DNA from: UMGS755 sp045652815 | Lineage (GTDB): Bacteria > Bacillota > Clostridia > UBA1381 > UBA9506 | NCBI GenBank assembly: GCA_045652815.1 | Contig: JAZOLH010000074.1 | Span: 1-11,501 of the forward strand | DNA: 11,501 nt | Direction of reading: 5' to 3' | Shown: in pieces, positions 1 through 6,765 of the stretch | Position numbering within the stretch: position 1 is the stretch's first letter | How the letters are laid out: each line of letters starts with the position of its first letter | Notes under the pieces: generated by a model | Told to the model about the DNA's origin: nothing | What the model saw: the letters and a program-made list of their open reading frames with translations, nothing else | Databases searched by the model: none | Made by a program: the position numbers and the translations under genes

Positions 1-302
1 TCAAACTGACCTTCTTTTACATAGCGCTGGGATTTAACGGAATAACTTGCCAAACGGTGACGGGTAATCTGGGCCAGAAGCGCGCGGCTGACGCCTTCGA
101 TACCGAAGGTGAAGCTTACGTGTTCAATGGGGCTTTCGTGACCCATTTCCATCAGCATGGTTAAAAAGCGTTCCACGCCTTCTTTATCGAGTCCGTCTAA
201 AATATCGGTAACACCGGCACTGGAGTAGCAAAGTTTTGCCGCCGCAGAGATGGTTTTTTCCGGATCACCGGTGTACTGCAAAAGTTCAACATGAAGAGCC
301 AT
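1..302 (-). CDS. thyX: Flavin-dependent thymidylate synthase ThyX, N-terminal part, cut by window edge
   Basis: Makes dTMP from dUMP using FAD, NADPH and methylenetetrahydrofolate, replacing ThyA in organisms that use this route. The first 100 residues are visible. They contain the ThyX signature RHR-x7-S, with R81, H82, R83 and S91 (RHRLASYSVKS), preceded by a HESPIEH stretch (residues 55-61) typical of the family. The ATG at 302 follows a good Shine-Dalgarno sequence (GGGAGG). The gene is last of the visible leftward operon, 22 bases after the COG2426-like membrane protein gene. The C-terminal half lies outside the window, so full length and intactness cannot be judged. Identification rests on the signature motif and is strong. 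Confidence 0.93.
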   Translation of the reverse strand, partial: MALHVELLQYTGDPEKTISAAAKLCYSSAGVTDILDGLDKEGVERFLTMLMEMGHESPIEHVSFTFGIEGVSRALLAQITRHRLASYSVKSQRYVKEGQF

Positions 303-324
303 TTTTAATTCCTCCCTTTATATA

Positions 325-822
325 TTAGAAGAGACCGACTAAAAATTTAATCGCGGTACTGCCAAATAGCATAATCAGACCCGCCGCCAAAACACCAAAG
401 GCAATGGCAGGCAGGGCATTTTTAATTCGAAGGTCTAAGAGTGCCGCAATCAGCGCGCCTGTCCAGGCGCCTGTGCCCGGCAGGGGGATGGCAACAAAGA
501 GGAACAATCCCCAAACCTCATATTTTAACACTTTGTCAGAATGTTTTCTGACCTTTTCTTCCAGCCAGTTACCAACAGGACGGAAGAGTTTTGTTTTTAA
601 AAAGTAGCTCACAATGGGGCGGGCGCAGAAAATGATAAACGGGATGGGGAGCAAATTGCCCAGCAGGGCAATACCCAACAGTTCCCAAGAATTTATCCCC
701 AGAACAACGCCTAAGGGAATGGCACCACGCAGTTCCACAATGGGAAGCATAGAAACGATGAAAACTAAAAGTTCATCGGAGAGATTTAAATTTTGGAAAA
801 AACCGATGACTGCATCAGACAT
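325..822 (-). CDS. Small multi-drug export family (COG2426) membrane protein
   Basis: A 165-aa, strongly hydrophobic protein with about four membrane segments (roughly residues 16-38, 46-72, 100-128 and 138-162). A conserved-looking ELRGAIPLG stretch lies near residues 30-38 and a PLPGTGAWTGAL stretch near 113-124. These are features of the family annotated as 'small multi-drug export protein' (COG2426/PF06695). The transport function implied by that name is poorly supported experimentally, so no substrate is assigned. The ATG at 822 has an AAGGAG ribosome binding site beginning within the thiI stop region, and the gene lies 14 bases after thiI, so the two are cotranscribed and probably translationally linked. 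The family call is from remembered sequence character, not a search. Confidence 0.8.
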   Translation of the reverse strand: MSDAVIGFFQNLNLSDELLVFIVSMLPIVELRGAIPLGVVLGINSWELLGIALLGNLLPIPFIIFCARPIVSYFLKTKLFRPVGNWLEEKVRKHSDKVLKYEVWGLFLFVAIPLPGTGAWTGALIAALLDLRIKNALPAIAFGVLAAGLIMLFGSTAIKFLVGLF

Positions 823-836
823 ATTCGGGCTCCTTT

Positions 837-2003
837 TTATAAGGTAATCACTTCAACACCTGCCACCGCATCGGCAACCAGTTTTTCGATATCCAGTTTC
901 TTTTCGGATTCGATGATTTTATCCAGTTTCGGCTTGGTGTTGGGGTGTTTCGGGGTGAAGACGGTGCAACAATCTTCATAGGGCAGGATGGAAGTTTCAA
1001 AGGTGCCGATTCGGCGGGCAATTTCCACGATTTCTTCCTTATCCATACCGATAACGGGGCGGAATACGGGCACGCGGGTTACCACCTGATTGGTAACGCC
1101 CAGCGCTTCCATAGTCTGGCTTGCCACCTGACCGATGCTTTCGCCTGTGATCAGCGCCTTGGAATTTGTTTTAACCGCAATTTCTTCAGCAATGCGCATC
1201 ATAATGCGACGCATAATAATGGTGAGCTGTTCTTCGGGACAGTTCTTTTTAATAGCCAGTTGTGCTTCAGTAAAGGGCACAACGTAAACATCCATTCGAG
1301 GGGTGTACTGAGCCAGAATTTTACCTAAAGTCAGCACTTTATCCTTTGCGCGTTCACCGGTGTAAGGATAGGAGAAAAAGTGAACAGCATTTAATTTAAC
1401 GCCACGTTTTGCGGTCATATAACCTGCAACGGGGCTATCAATACCGCCGGAGAGCAGGAGTGTTGCCTTGGAGTTAGAGCCAACAGGCATACCGCCCTGA
1501 CCTTTTACGCGGCCACAGTAAACGTAAGCATATTCTTCGCGAACTTCCACCATAACCACTTCTTCGGGGTTATGCACATCGCAGGAGAGGTTCGGGAATA
1601 CATCGTGCAGATAGCCGCCCACTTCCTGACAAATCTGAGGAGAGTTTAAGGGGAACTTTTTATCAGCACGTTTAGCTTCCACCTTAAAGGTTTTAATCTT
1701 GGAAAGAACGGGTGAGAGCACTTCTGCCGCACCTTTTTTCATACCTTCGATATCTTTGGGGAGACAAAATGCGCGGGTGATAGAGGTGATGCCGAAGACC
1801 TTGGTTAAGCGGCGGATGGTTTCATCAATGATGGATTCATCGTCGGGCTCCACATAAATGGTTGCCTGAGCACGATGGACTCTGCCTTTCCATTCTTTAG
1901 GCAGGGCATCCTTGATATTTTTCACAAGGGCTTCTTCGAAAAAGGGGCGGTTTAAACCTTTTAAAATAATTTCCCCGTATTTCACTAAAATTAACTGTTT
2001 CAA
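837..2003 (-). CDS. thiI: tRNA 4-thiouridine synthase ThiI
   Basis: ThiI adenylates U8 of tRNA and transfers sulfur to make 4-thiouridine; in many bacteria it also supplies sulfur for the thiamine thiazole. The 388-aa product has a ferredoxin-like/THUMP N-terminal half (residues 1 to about 165) and a PP-loop ATPase domain with SGGIDSPV at 185-192. A CC pair (C345-C346) in PYEDCCTVF lies in the catalytic domain. It ends without the C-terminal rhodanese domain of E. coli ThiI (482 aa), as is usual in Firmicutes, so sulfur relay must involve other proteins. The start codon is TTG at 2003, chosen because a GGAGG lies 7 bases upstream and the N terminus (MKQLILVKYGEI) matches the family. It starts 13 bases after the methyltransferase stop. 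No cysteine desulfurase gene is adjacent. Confidence 0.95.
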   Translation of the reverse strand: MKQLILVKYGEIILKGLNRPFFEEALVKNIKDALPKEWKGRVHRAQATIYVEPDDESIIDETIRRLTKVFGITSITRAFCLPKDIEGMKKGAAEVLSPVLSKIKTFKVEAKRADKKFPLNSPQICQEVGGYLHDVFPNLSCDVHNPEEVVMVEVREEYAYVYCGRVKGQGGMPVGSNSKATLLLSGGIDSPVAGYMTAKRGVKLNAVHFFSYPYTGERAKDKVLTLGKILAQYTPRMDVYVVPFTEAQLAIKKNCPEEQLTIIMRRIMMRIAEEIAVKTNSKALITGESIGQVASQTMEALGVTNQVVTRVPVFRPVIGMDKEEIVEIARRIGTFETSILPYEDCCTVFTPKHPNTKPKLDKIIESEKKLDIEKLVADAVAGVEVITL

Positions 2004-2016
2004 TGGTTTGCCTCCG

Positions 2017-2757
2017 TTATCTTTTTTTCACTTCGTATACAATTCGCTGTGTGGTTTCGCTTACGGACTTGTCCTCATAATCGTCATAGCGGGCGATTAC
2101 GGTAAGACCTGCATCTGTGAGCGCATCTTGTAGAAATTCATCACTGTAAAAACGCTGGGTGTGCATCTCGTCAATGCGGCGGTAGAGACCGTTTTCCGTT
2201 TCTTCAAAGAAGGTCAGGTACAAATTGCAAAGTCCTTCTTCTTCGGAAAATTCATTCTCCCACACATAGAAGATGTTGTCGGTTTCGTAGGTATAGGTTT
2301 CATTACCTAATATATGATTGAATTTATATTCGGAATTGACATCAAAAATCAGTATGCCATCGGGATTTAAGTAGTTGGCGCAAAGGCGGAACATCTTGCG
2401 GACGCTTTCAGGGTCAGTCAGATAGTTCACGCTGTCAAGCACGCAGACGATGGCGTCCATTGTGCCATAGAGTTCAAAATCCTCCATGGGCTGATTCAGG
2501 AACAAAAGTGTATCGCTGCCTTCTTTTTGGCGGGCGGCAGAGAGCATTTCCTCTGATGCATCGGCGCCGGTCATATCATAGCCGCGTTTTGCAAGAGCCA
2601 AAGTCAGCGTTCCCGTGCCGCAGGCAAGGTCTAACACAAGACCGTTTTTAATGCCCTGGGCGGACAGATGCGATGCGATGAAATCGGCAATCTTTTCGTA
2701 GTCCACATCAAAGGTGAGTGTATCATATAAACTTGCAAAGTCCTGATAACTGCTCAT
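2017..2757 (-). CDS. Class I SAM-dependent methyltransferase, substrate unknown
   Basis: A 246-aa protein with the Rossmann-type SAM-binding fold. Motif I is LDLACGTG (residues 42-49) and the acidic ribose-binding residue is in GADAS (D66). A further VCVLDSVNYL segment follows where motif IV would be. The C-terminal half resembles the small-molecule methyltransferases annotated only generally, so the methyl acceptor cannot be named. Its start ATG overlaps the stop of rarA by four bases (ATGA), so translation is probably coupled. thiI follows after 13 bases. Its place between a replication-repair ATPase and a tRNA modification enzyme does not settle its role; a tRNA or metabolite substrate is possible but unproven. 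Confidence 0.88.
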   Translation of the reverse strand: MSSYQDFASLYDTLTFDVDYEKIADFIASHLSAQGIKNGLVLDLACGTGTLTLALAKRGYDMTGADASEEMLSAARQKEGSDTLLFLNQPMEDFELYGTMDAIVCVLDSVNYLTDPESVRKMFRLCANYLNPDGILIFDVNSEYKFNHILGNETYTYETDNIFYVWENEFSEEEGLCNLYLTFFEETENGLYRRIDEMHTQRFYSDEFLQDALTDAGLTVIARYDDYEDKSVSETTQRIVYEVKKR

Positions 2758-4031
2758 TTTGTTTCGTCCTTTTCCTTAATTCGCTTCCAATAGGTGCGAA
2801 TCGCGTCTTCGTTTTTGTTTTCGCCGGGTACATAATAGACTTTATCCTTAATCTTATCCGGCAAATATTGCTGGCGCACATAATGGTCGGGGAAAGAATG
2901 GGGGTACTGATAGGTCAGACCTCGTCCCATCTTTTTCGCACCGCCATAATGGGCATCTTTTAAATGCAGGGGTACATCGCCTGTATCGGTGCCTGCCACA
3001 TCGGCCATAGCTGCATCGATCGCCATAATAGCGGAGTTACTCTTAGGCGCAGTGGCAAGAACGATGGCGGCTTCTGCCAGGGGAATGCGCGCTTCGGGCA
3101 GACCCAGTTGCAGAGCACAGTCCACGCAGGATTTTACGATGGAAACTGCCTGCGGATAGGCAAGGCCCACATCTTCTGCCGCGATAACCATCAGGCGTCT
3201 GCAGGCAACCAACAGGTCGCCGCCTACCAAGAGTCTTGCCAGATAATGAACAGCGGCATCCGGATCGCTGCCACGGATGGATTTTTGGAAGGCGCTGATC
3301 ACGTCGTAATGGCTGTCGCCATCTTTATCGTGGCGGAAGGCCTTTTTCTGCGTGCATTGTTCCACCAGTTCCAGCGAAACGGTGAGCCCGTCTTTTTCAA
3401 GGGGAGCAGACTGCACACAAAGTTCTAATGTATTTAATGACTTTCGAACATCACCCGATGCAGTTTCGGCAATGTGAAGCAGGGCTTCATCAGAAAAGGT
3501 GATGGAAAGATTCATTTCGGTTTCTAAAATAGAAATACCCCGACGGAGCGCGGCGATGATATCCTCTGCATCAATGGGTTTAAATTCAAACACGGTACAG
3601 CGGGACAGAATCGCATTGTAAATGTAAAAATAGGGGTTTTCCGTTGTGCTGGCAATCAGGGTGATAGAGCCATTTTCAATGAACTCGAGTAGTGTTTGCT
3701 GCTGCTTTTTATTAAAGTTTTGAATTTCGTCTAAGTAGAGAAGAATGCCTTCTGAGTTTCCCAAACTGTCAAGGTCACCTGTGATGGCCTTAATATCGGC
3801 AACAGAGGCGTTGGTGGCATTTAACTTATAAAGTTTTTTGCCGGAAAGACGGGCCGCAATGTTGGCAACGGTGGTTTTACCGGTGCCGGAGGGTCCGTAA
3901 AAAATCATATTGGGGATTTGGCCGGAGGTAATCAAGCGACTGAGCACTTTGCCATCGGCCAAAAGATGCTGCTGTCCCACACAGTCTTCTAAACTTTGAG
4001 GACGGATTCTGTCCGCCAGCGGTCCGGTCAT
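2754..4031 (-). CDS. rarA: Replication-associated recombination protein A (RarA/MgsA), AAA+ ATPase
   Basis: A clamp-loader-like AAA+ ATPase that acts at stalled forks and at SSB-coated gaps. The 425-aa product begins MTGPLADRIRPQSLEDCVGQ, the typical RarA N terminus. It carries Walker A GPSGTGKT (residues 46-53), Walker B LLYLDEIQNF (D101, E102), a sensor-1 like IASTTENP, and an ILSRC arginine-finger segment. The C-terminal part contains the family's tetramerisation region (AEDVGLAYPQA; then HLKDAHY...GRGLTYQYPH). The start is placed at 4031, not at the more upstream in-frame codon at 4091. An AAAGGGTGAT ribosome binding site precedes 4031, and the extra 20 residues would be encoded by the terminator hairpin of the preceding operon. 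It is the first gene of the leftward operon; no clear promoter was found, so readthrough may contribute. Confidence 0.95.
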   Translation of the reverse strand: MTGPLADRIRPQSLEDCVGQQHLLADGKVLSRLITSGQIPNMIFYGPSGTGKTTVANIAARLSGKKLYKLNATNASVADIKAITGDLDSLGNSEGILLYLDEIQNFNKKQQQTLLEFIENGSITLIASTTENPYFYIYNAILSRCTVFEFKPIDAEDIIAALRRGISILETEMNLSITFSDEALLHIAETASGDVRKSLNTLELCVQSAPLEKDGLTVSLELVEQCTQKKAFRHDKDGDSHYDVISAFQKSIRGSDPDAAVHYLARLLVGGDLLVACRRLMVIAAEDVGLAYPQAVSIVKSCVDCALQLGLPEARIPLAEAAIVLATAPKSNSAIMAIDAAMADVAGTDTGDVPLHLKDAHYGGAKKMGRGLTYQYPHSFPDHYVRQQYLPDKIKDKVYYVPGENKNEDAIRTYWKRIKEKDETK

Positions 4032-4057
4032 ATAATCACCCTTTCGATAAAAAATAA

Positions 4058-4087
4058 AAGTCGTAAAACCCGAAGGTTTTACGACTT
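4058..4087 (-). terminator. Rho-independent terminator after jag
   Basis: A perfect 13-bp stem (AAGTCGTAAAACC at 4058-4070 paired with 4075-4087) closes a 4-base loop, which reads TTCG in the minus-strand RNA. It is followed in that direction by a T-rich run (TTATTTTTTAT, about 4047-4057). It ends the rpmH-jag transcript 25 bases after the jag stop, and its tail lies only about 16 bases before the rarA start codon. Confidence 0.9.
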
Positions 4088-4112
4088 CCAAACCCTAACG
4101 GGTAGTATTTGC

Positions 4113-4748
4113 TTATTCGTTGTCGCCTTTTTTCTTCAGCGCGATAACCAGTTTGCGGAACGGTTCTTCACCGATGCTGTAAGTATCCACATTGGGATTA
4201 GACTGCAGGGTGGAGTGAATGATTCTGCGTTCGTTAGCGCTCATGGGCTCTAATGTGATTTTCTTTTTGCCGTTCACAACAGAGTGTGCTAAACTTTCTG
4301 CCAGGCGAACCAGTGTTGCGCGGCGTTTTTCACGATAGTTTTCGGTATCTAAGATAACCTTAACATATTCGCCATCGCCACGGTTAACGGTCAGGCTCAC
4401 TAAGTGTTCCAGAGCGTTTAAGGTGTCACCGTGTTTACCGATGATAAGACCCATACCTTCACCGGACAGGTTAATGGTCAGGATTTTATCCTTGCGTTCC
4501 ATCTGCACATCAACACGCATACCCATCGCAAGAAAAACATCATCTAAAAATGCCTGTGCACGGGATTCGGGAGTTGCATTGGAAGTAACTTCAACAACAG
4601 CGTCTTTTGCGCCTAAACCGAAAAGACCACGAGAGCCCTCTTCGATCACTTTAACGCTAACATCATCTCTGGTGAGATGCAGTTCGGCCAGCGCCAGTTC
4701 AATGGCATCCTGTACGGTTTTGGCCGCTTTTTTTACAACTTTGCTCAT
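4113..4748 (-). CDS. jag: RNA-binding protein Jag/KhpB
   Basis: Jag (KhpB) is an RNA-binding protein linked to cell elongation and division in Firmicutes and usually encoded beside yidC/spoIIIJ. The 211-aa product shows the three parts of the family. A Jag-N domain (about residues 1-55) contains EEGSRGLFGLG at 36-46. A KH domain contains the GxxG loop GKHG (104-107) in GLIIGKHGDTLNALE. A C-terminal R3H domain carries R174-x3-H178 (ERRIIH) and ends near FRKLVI. The ATG at 4748 overlaps the yidC stop by four bases (ATGA), with AAGGAG upstream, so translation is coupled to yidC. It is the last gene of this operon; mnmE, which often follows, is absent. Confidence 0.95.
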   Translation of the reverse strand: MSKVVKKAAKTVQDAIELALAELHLTRDDVSVKVIEEGSRGLFGLGAKDAVVEVTSNATPESRAQAFLDDVFLAMGMRVDVQMERKDKILTINLSGEGMGLIIGKHGDTLNALEHLVSLTVNRGDGEYVKVILDTENYREKRRATLVRLAESLAHSVVNGKKKITLEPMSANERRIIHSTLQSNPNVDTYSIGEEPFRKLVIALKKKGDNE

Positions 4749-5638
4749 TTTTTTCTCCTTTCGGCTTCGCGCTCACGAAAATGTTTGGGCGCGGGGGCTT
4801 CTACCGGCTGTGCCGGAAATAAGCGGGTCAGAACAAACTGCTGGCCTGTCTGGAAAATGTTAGACAGAATCCAGTAAAAGCCTAAACCGGCAGGCAGAGA
4901 AATAGAGAAAAACACCGTCATAATCGGGAAGAAGTAAGTCATCATCTGCATGGAGCCGGCAGCACCTTCTGCGTTAGCAGACTGTCCGCTCATTTTAGTT
5001 GCGAGTTTAGAAGATAAGTAGGTGGTTAAACCTGCTAAGATGGGGATTAAAAGAAGCGGAGACCATTCGTTTAAACTGGGGATCTGCGCAAAGTTTAATC
5101 CGAAGAATGTAAAGTCCATATCCAAAAAGTTAACGCCGGGGAATTTAGCAGAGAGTTCTGCAGCAAATTCGTGCATTTTGGATGCAATACCAATCTGGTC
5201 AGTGATGGCAACTTCTGCGCCTAAACCGGTCAGGGCAGTGTGCACCTGTTCAATAGTGGGCAGACCGTGTTTGCCAAGCTGGATAACATAAGACAGAGGA
5301 CTGCGGATAATGTTATACAGCGCAATGAGCAGAGGGAACTGAATCAGAAGGGGCAGACAGCCACCCATAGGGTTAACGCCGCTTTCCTGATAGAGTTTCA
5401 TGGTTTCCTGGTTTAACTTTTCTTTATCGTACTGATATTTTTTCTGCAATTCAGCAAGACGAGGCTGAAGAGCCTGAGTTTTTGCCATGGTTTTATGCTG
5501 TTTGATAGACAAAGGCATGAGCAGTGCTTTGGTAATTAAGGTAAACACAACCAAAGTCCAGCCATAGTTGTTTAAAACCATGTAAATAAAACGGAATAAG
5601 TATCCTAAAGGGATATTGATAATATCAAAAATACCCAC
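4745..5638 (-). CDS. yidC: Membrane protein insertase YidC/Oxa1 family
   Basis: Inserts and folds membrane proteins, alone or with SecYEG. The 297-aa product has the PF02096 core. A first membrane segment (about 22-45) is followed by a charged cytoplasmic hairpin (about 46-88, KQHKTMAKTQALQPRLAELQ). Then come NPMGGCLPLLIQFP (89-102) and further membrane segments in the C-terminal half, ending in a basic tail (HFREREAERRKK). The GTG at 5638 is preferred because GGAGG sits 7 bases upstream. The alternative GTG at 5701 would add 21 residues and has no ribosome binding site. No lipobox is seen with the preferred start, unlike B. subtilis SpoIIIJ. The groove position usually held by Arg appears to be Lys37 (TLITKALLMPL). 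It follows yidD by 68 bases. Confidence 0.94.
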   Translation of the reverse strand: MGIFDIINIPLGYLFRFIYMVLNNYGWTLVVFTLITKALLMPLSIKQHKTMAKTQALQPRLAELQKKYQYDKEKLNQETMKLYQESGVNPMGGCLPLLIQFPLLIALYNIIRSPLSYVIQLGKHGLPTIEQVHTALTGLGAEVAITDQIGIASKMHEFAAELSAKFPGVNFLDMDFTFFGLNFAQIPSLNEWSPLLLIPILAGLTTYLSSKLATKMSGQSANAEGAAGSMQMMTYFFPIMTVFFSISLPAGLGFYWILSNIFQTGQQFVLTRLFPAQPVEAPAPKHFREREAERRKK

Positions 5639-5658
5639 TTTGTTTCCTCCTTTGATAA

Positions 5659-5675
5659 CCAACAAAACTTGTTGG
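5659..5675 (-). promoter_or_regulatory. Small hairpin before the yidC ribosome binding site
   Basis: A 7-bp perfect stem (CCAACAA / TTGTTGG) with a 3-base loop lies in the yidD-yidC gap, a few bases before the AAAGGAGG of yidC in the minus-strand RNA. It has no T-tract and is not a terminator. It may stabilise or expose the ribosome binding site; function is not shown. Confidence 0.4.
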
Positions 5676-5706
5676 TGGGAACAGTTTGCAAACGCAAACA
5701 CAAAAA

Positions 5707-5916
5707 TCAGGGAACAGGATCAAAGCCGCCTTTGGAAAAAGGATGACATCTGAAAATTCTGCGAATTGCTAACAATGATCCTCGCAGAGCCCCGTGCTTT
5801 TCGATTGCCTCCAGTGCATAGGCAGAGCAGGAGGGATAAAATCGGCAACAAGGTTTTTTCAGAGGGGAAATTCGTTTCTGATAGAATCGAATGACGGCCA
5901 GCAACAACTGTTTCAT
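5707..5916 (-). CDS. yidD: Membrane protein insertion efficiency factor YidD
   Basis: A small 69-aa protein that sits at the inner face of the membrane and aids YidC-dependent insertion. The family pattern is complete: an amphipathic N terminus (MKQLLLAVIRFYQKRISPL), the CCRFYPSCSAYALEAI core with C23, C24 and C30, and GALRGSLLAIRRIFRCHPFSKGGFDPVP-type C-terminal residues including R55-R56-like basic positions, C57, H58 and GGFDPVP. The ATG at 5916 is 14 bases after the rnpA stop, with an AGGAG ribosome binding site 7 bases upstream. The gene order rpmH-rnpA-yidD-yidC-jag is the classic one. Confidence 0.96.
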   Translation of the reverse strand: MKQLLLAVIRFYQKRISPLKKPCCRFYPSCSAYALEAIEKHGALRGSLLAIRRIFRCHPFSKGGFDPVP

Positions 5917-5918
5917 AA

Positions 5919-5939
5919 CAAGACTCCTGTTCAGTCTTG
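5919..5939 (-). promoter_or_regulatory. Hairpin overlapping rnpA stop and yidD ribosome binding site
   Basis: CAAGACT (5919-5925) pairs with AGTCTTG (5933-5939) around a 7-base loop. In the minus-strand RNA the stem and loop contain the rnpA TGA stop and the AGGAG of yidD. Ribosomes finishing rnpA would open it, so it could couple yidD translation to rnpA. This is inferred from position only. Confidence 0.4.
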
Positions 5940-6329
5940 ATTTGTCTCCTTGTGCACCGCAGAAGAAGAGACATTATTTTTGTTTATAGGTGCACTAAAC
6001 AGCCGGGCAGCACCTAACATCTGCCGCACGGCTTTCATGGTATCGCCCAAAGAGTCGGCTGATAGTGAGCCATCTTTTGCGGCGAAAATCAAATCATATC
6101 CGATTGTCAGTTCCGGTTCTAAAAGCCGGTAACTTTCTTTTACGAGCCTGCGAATTCTGTTTCGTTTCACGGCGCCTGCCAGTTTTTTCCCGGTTTTAAT
6201 GCCGAGACGATTGCAGGGAAGACCGTTTGGCAAATAATATAAAGTAAAGTTTTGGTGGTATGATCTTTTTCCTTTTTTATATACCTGCAAGAATTGCTCG
6301 TTTTTGTTTAAACTGATAGTTTGCTTCAT
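5931..6329 (-). CDS. rnpA: Ribonuclease P protein component RnpA
   Basis: Protein subunit of RNase P, which with the catalytic RNA trims the 5' leader of precursor tRNAs. The 132-aa product has the expected fold markers: an N-terminal LNKNEQFLQVYKKGKRS segment and a basic middle stretch (RLGIKTGKKLAGAVKRNRIRR). The family RNR signature is at R56-N57-R58, in the left-handed crossover helix. The tail after about residue 117 is a little longer than in B. subtilis RnpA. The ribosome binding site before the ATG at 6329 is weak (CAGGT, 8 bases away), unlike its neighbours. This may keep its level below that of L34. It is cotranscribed with rpmH across a structured gap. Confidence 0.95.
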   Translation of the reverse strand: MKQTISLNKNEQFLQVYKKGKRSYHQNFTLYYLPNGLPCNRLGIKTGKKLAGAVKRNRIRRLVKESYRLLEPELTIGYDLIFAAKDGSLSADSLGDTMKAVRQMLGAARLFSAPINKNNVSSSAVHKETNQD

Positions 6330-6354
6330 AATGTGTACCTGTAACTACAGGGAA

Positions 6355-6405
6355 TTATGAAATAAAGTCGCCAAAAGCTGGGCTTTCAGCGACTGGTTTT
6401 CATAA
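6355..6405 (-). promoter_or_regulatory. Long hairpin in the rpmH-rnpA gap
   Basis: The element begins at the base after the rpmH stop codon. In the minus-strand RNA, an outer 8-bp stem (UUAUGAAA / UUUCAUAA) and a 3x3 internal loop lead to a 13-bp inner stem with a CCA loop. The inner stem is AGUCGC/GCGACU, then two G-U wobbles, then AAAGC/GCUUU. On the opposite strand the two wobbles would be C-A mismatches, so the structure fits the transcribed strand. It could be a partial terminator, an RNase processing site or an mRNA stabiliser that separates the levels of L34 and RnpA. Which one is not decided by sequence. Confidence 0.7.
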
Positions 6406-6540
6406 CTATGCAGACAGAACCTTTCTGCCTTTAAGTCTTCTTCTAGCCAATACTTTTCTACCGGATTTAGAAGCCATTCTGTTTCTGAAGCCGTGATCTT
6501 TTTTACGTTTTCTTTTGTTGGGCTGATATGTTCTAAGCAT
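6406..6540 (-). CDS. rpmH: 50S ribosomal protein L34
   Basis: Small, very basic ribosomal large-subunit protein of 44 aa. It starts MLRTYQPNKRKRKKDHGFR, continues NRMASKSGRKVLARRR and ends with KGRKVLSA, which is the complete L34 pattern. The ATG at 6540 has a near-perfect AGGAGGTG ribosome binding site (6547-6554) with 6 bases spacing, and a consensus promoter lies about 40 bases further upstream. It heads the rpmH-rnpA-yidD-yidC-jag operon. The TAG stop at 6406-6408 is directly followed by the long hairpin. Confidence 0.97.
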   Translation of the reverse strand: MLRTYQPNKRKRKKDHGFRNRMASKSGRKVLARRRLKGRKVLSA

Positions 6541-6579
6541 ATATTACACCTCCTGTACGCATACCACTATTACCTTACT

Positions 6580-6608
6580 ATTATACATTTCGATTTTCAA
6601 GTTGTCAA
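6580..6608 (-). promoter_or_regulatory. rpmH promoter
   Basis: Perfect vegetative promoter on the minus strand: -35 TTGACA (6603-6608), 17-base spacer, -10 TATAAT (6580-6585). Transcription would start near 6573, giving a leader of about 32 bases carrying the AGGAGGTG site. Confidence 0.9.
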
Positions 6609-6690
6609 GACTTTTCTATATAAAAAGTAGATTTTTTTATTTCCCTCCGCTTCCTTTTAAAAATATAAGCAAAATGTCAACTTTTTTTAG

Positions 6691-6719
6691 TTGTTATTTT
6701 GGTTTTTGTGTGATACAAT
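6691..6719 (+). promoter_or_regulatory. Promoter of the zinc-ribbon/propeller gene
   Basis: -35 TTGTTA (6691-6696), 17-base spacer, extended -10 TGATACAAT (hexamer TACAAT at 6714-6719). A start near 6726 leaves a leader of about 40 bases with AGGAGG. A small inverted repeat (CAACT 6678-6682 / AGTTG 6689-6693) overlaps the -35 box and could be an operator, but it is short and AT-rich. Confidence 0.75.
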
Positions 6720-6765
6720 AGAGAGGATGAAATTTTTTGCATCTGCTATTTCAGGAGGTAGAACA

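Noticed and set aside
945..1328. Plus-strand open frames over thiI, rarA and other minus-strand genes
   Set aside because: They are shadows of well-identified genes, with no ribosome binding sites or domains.
4184..4192. DnaA-box-like GTATCCACA inside jag
   Set aside because: A single site with one mismatch in coding sequence; no cluster around it.
5639..5701. Extended YidC N terminus from GTG 5701
   Set aside because: No ribosome binding site upstream, and the extension runs through a small hairpin and the real AAAGGAGG of yidC.
6541..6765. Possible origin of replication next to rpmH
   Set aside because: The gap is AT-rich and lies by rpmH, but I found no TTATCCACA-type boxes in it, and both sides are explained by two divergent promoters.
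6691..6765. Longer start (TTG at 6691, or ATG at 6727) for the zinc-ribbon gene
   Set aside because: The TTG is the -35 box of the gene's own promoter, and the ATG at 6727 would lie at the very start of the transcript with no usable ribosome binding site. The ATG at 6766 has AGGAGG at good spacing.
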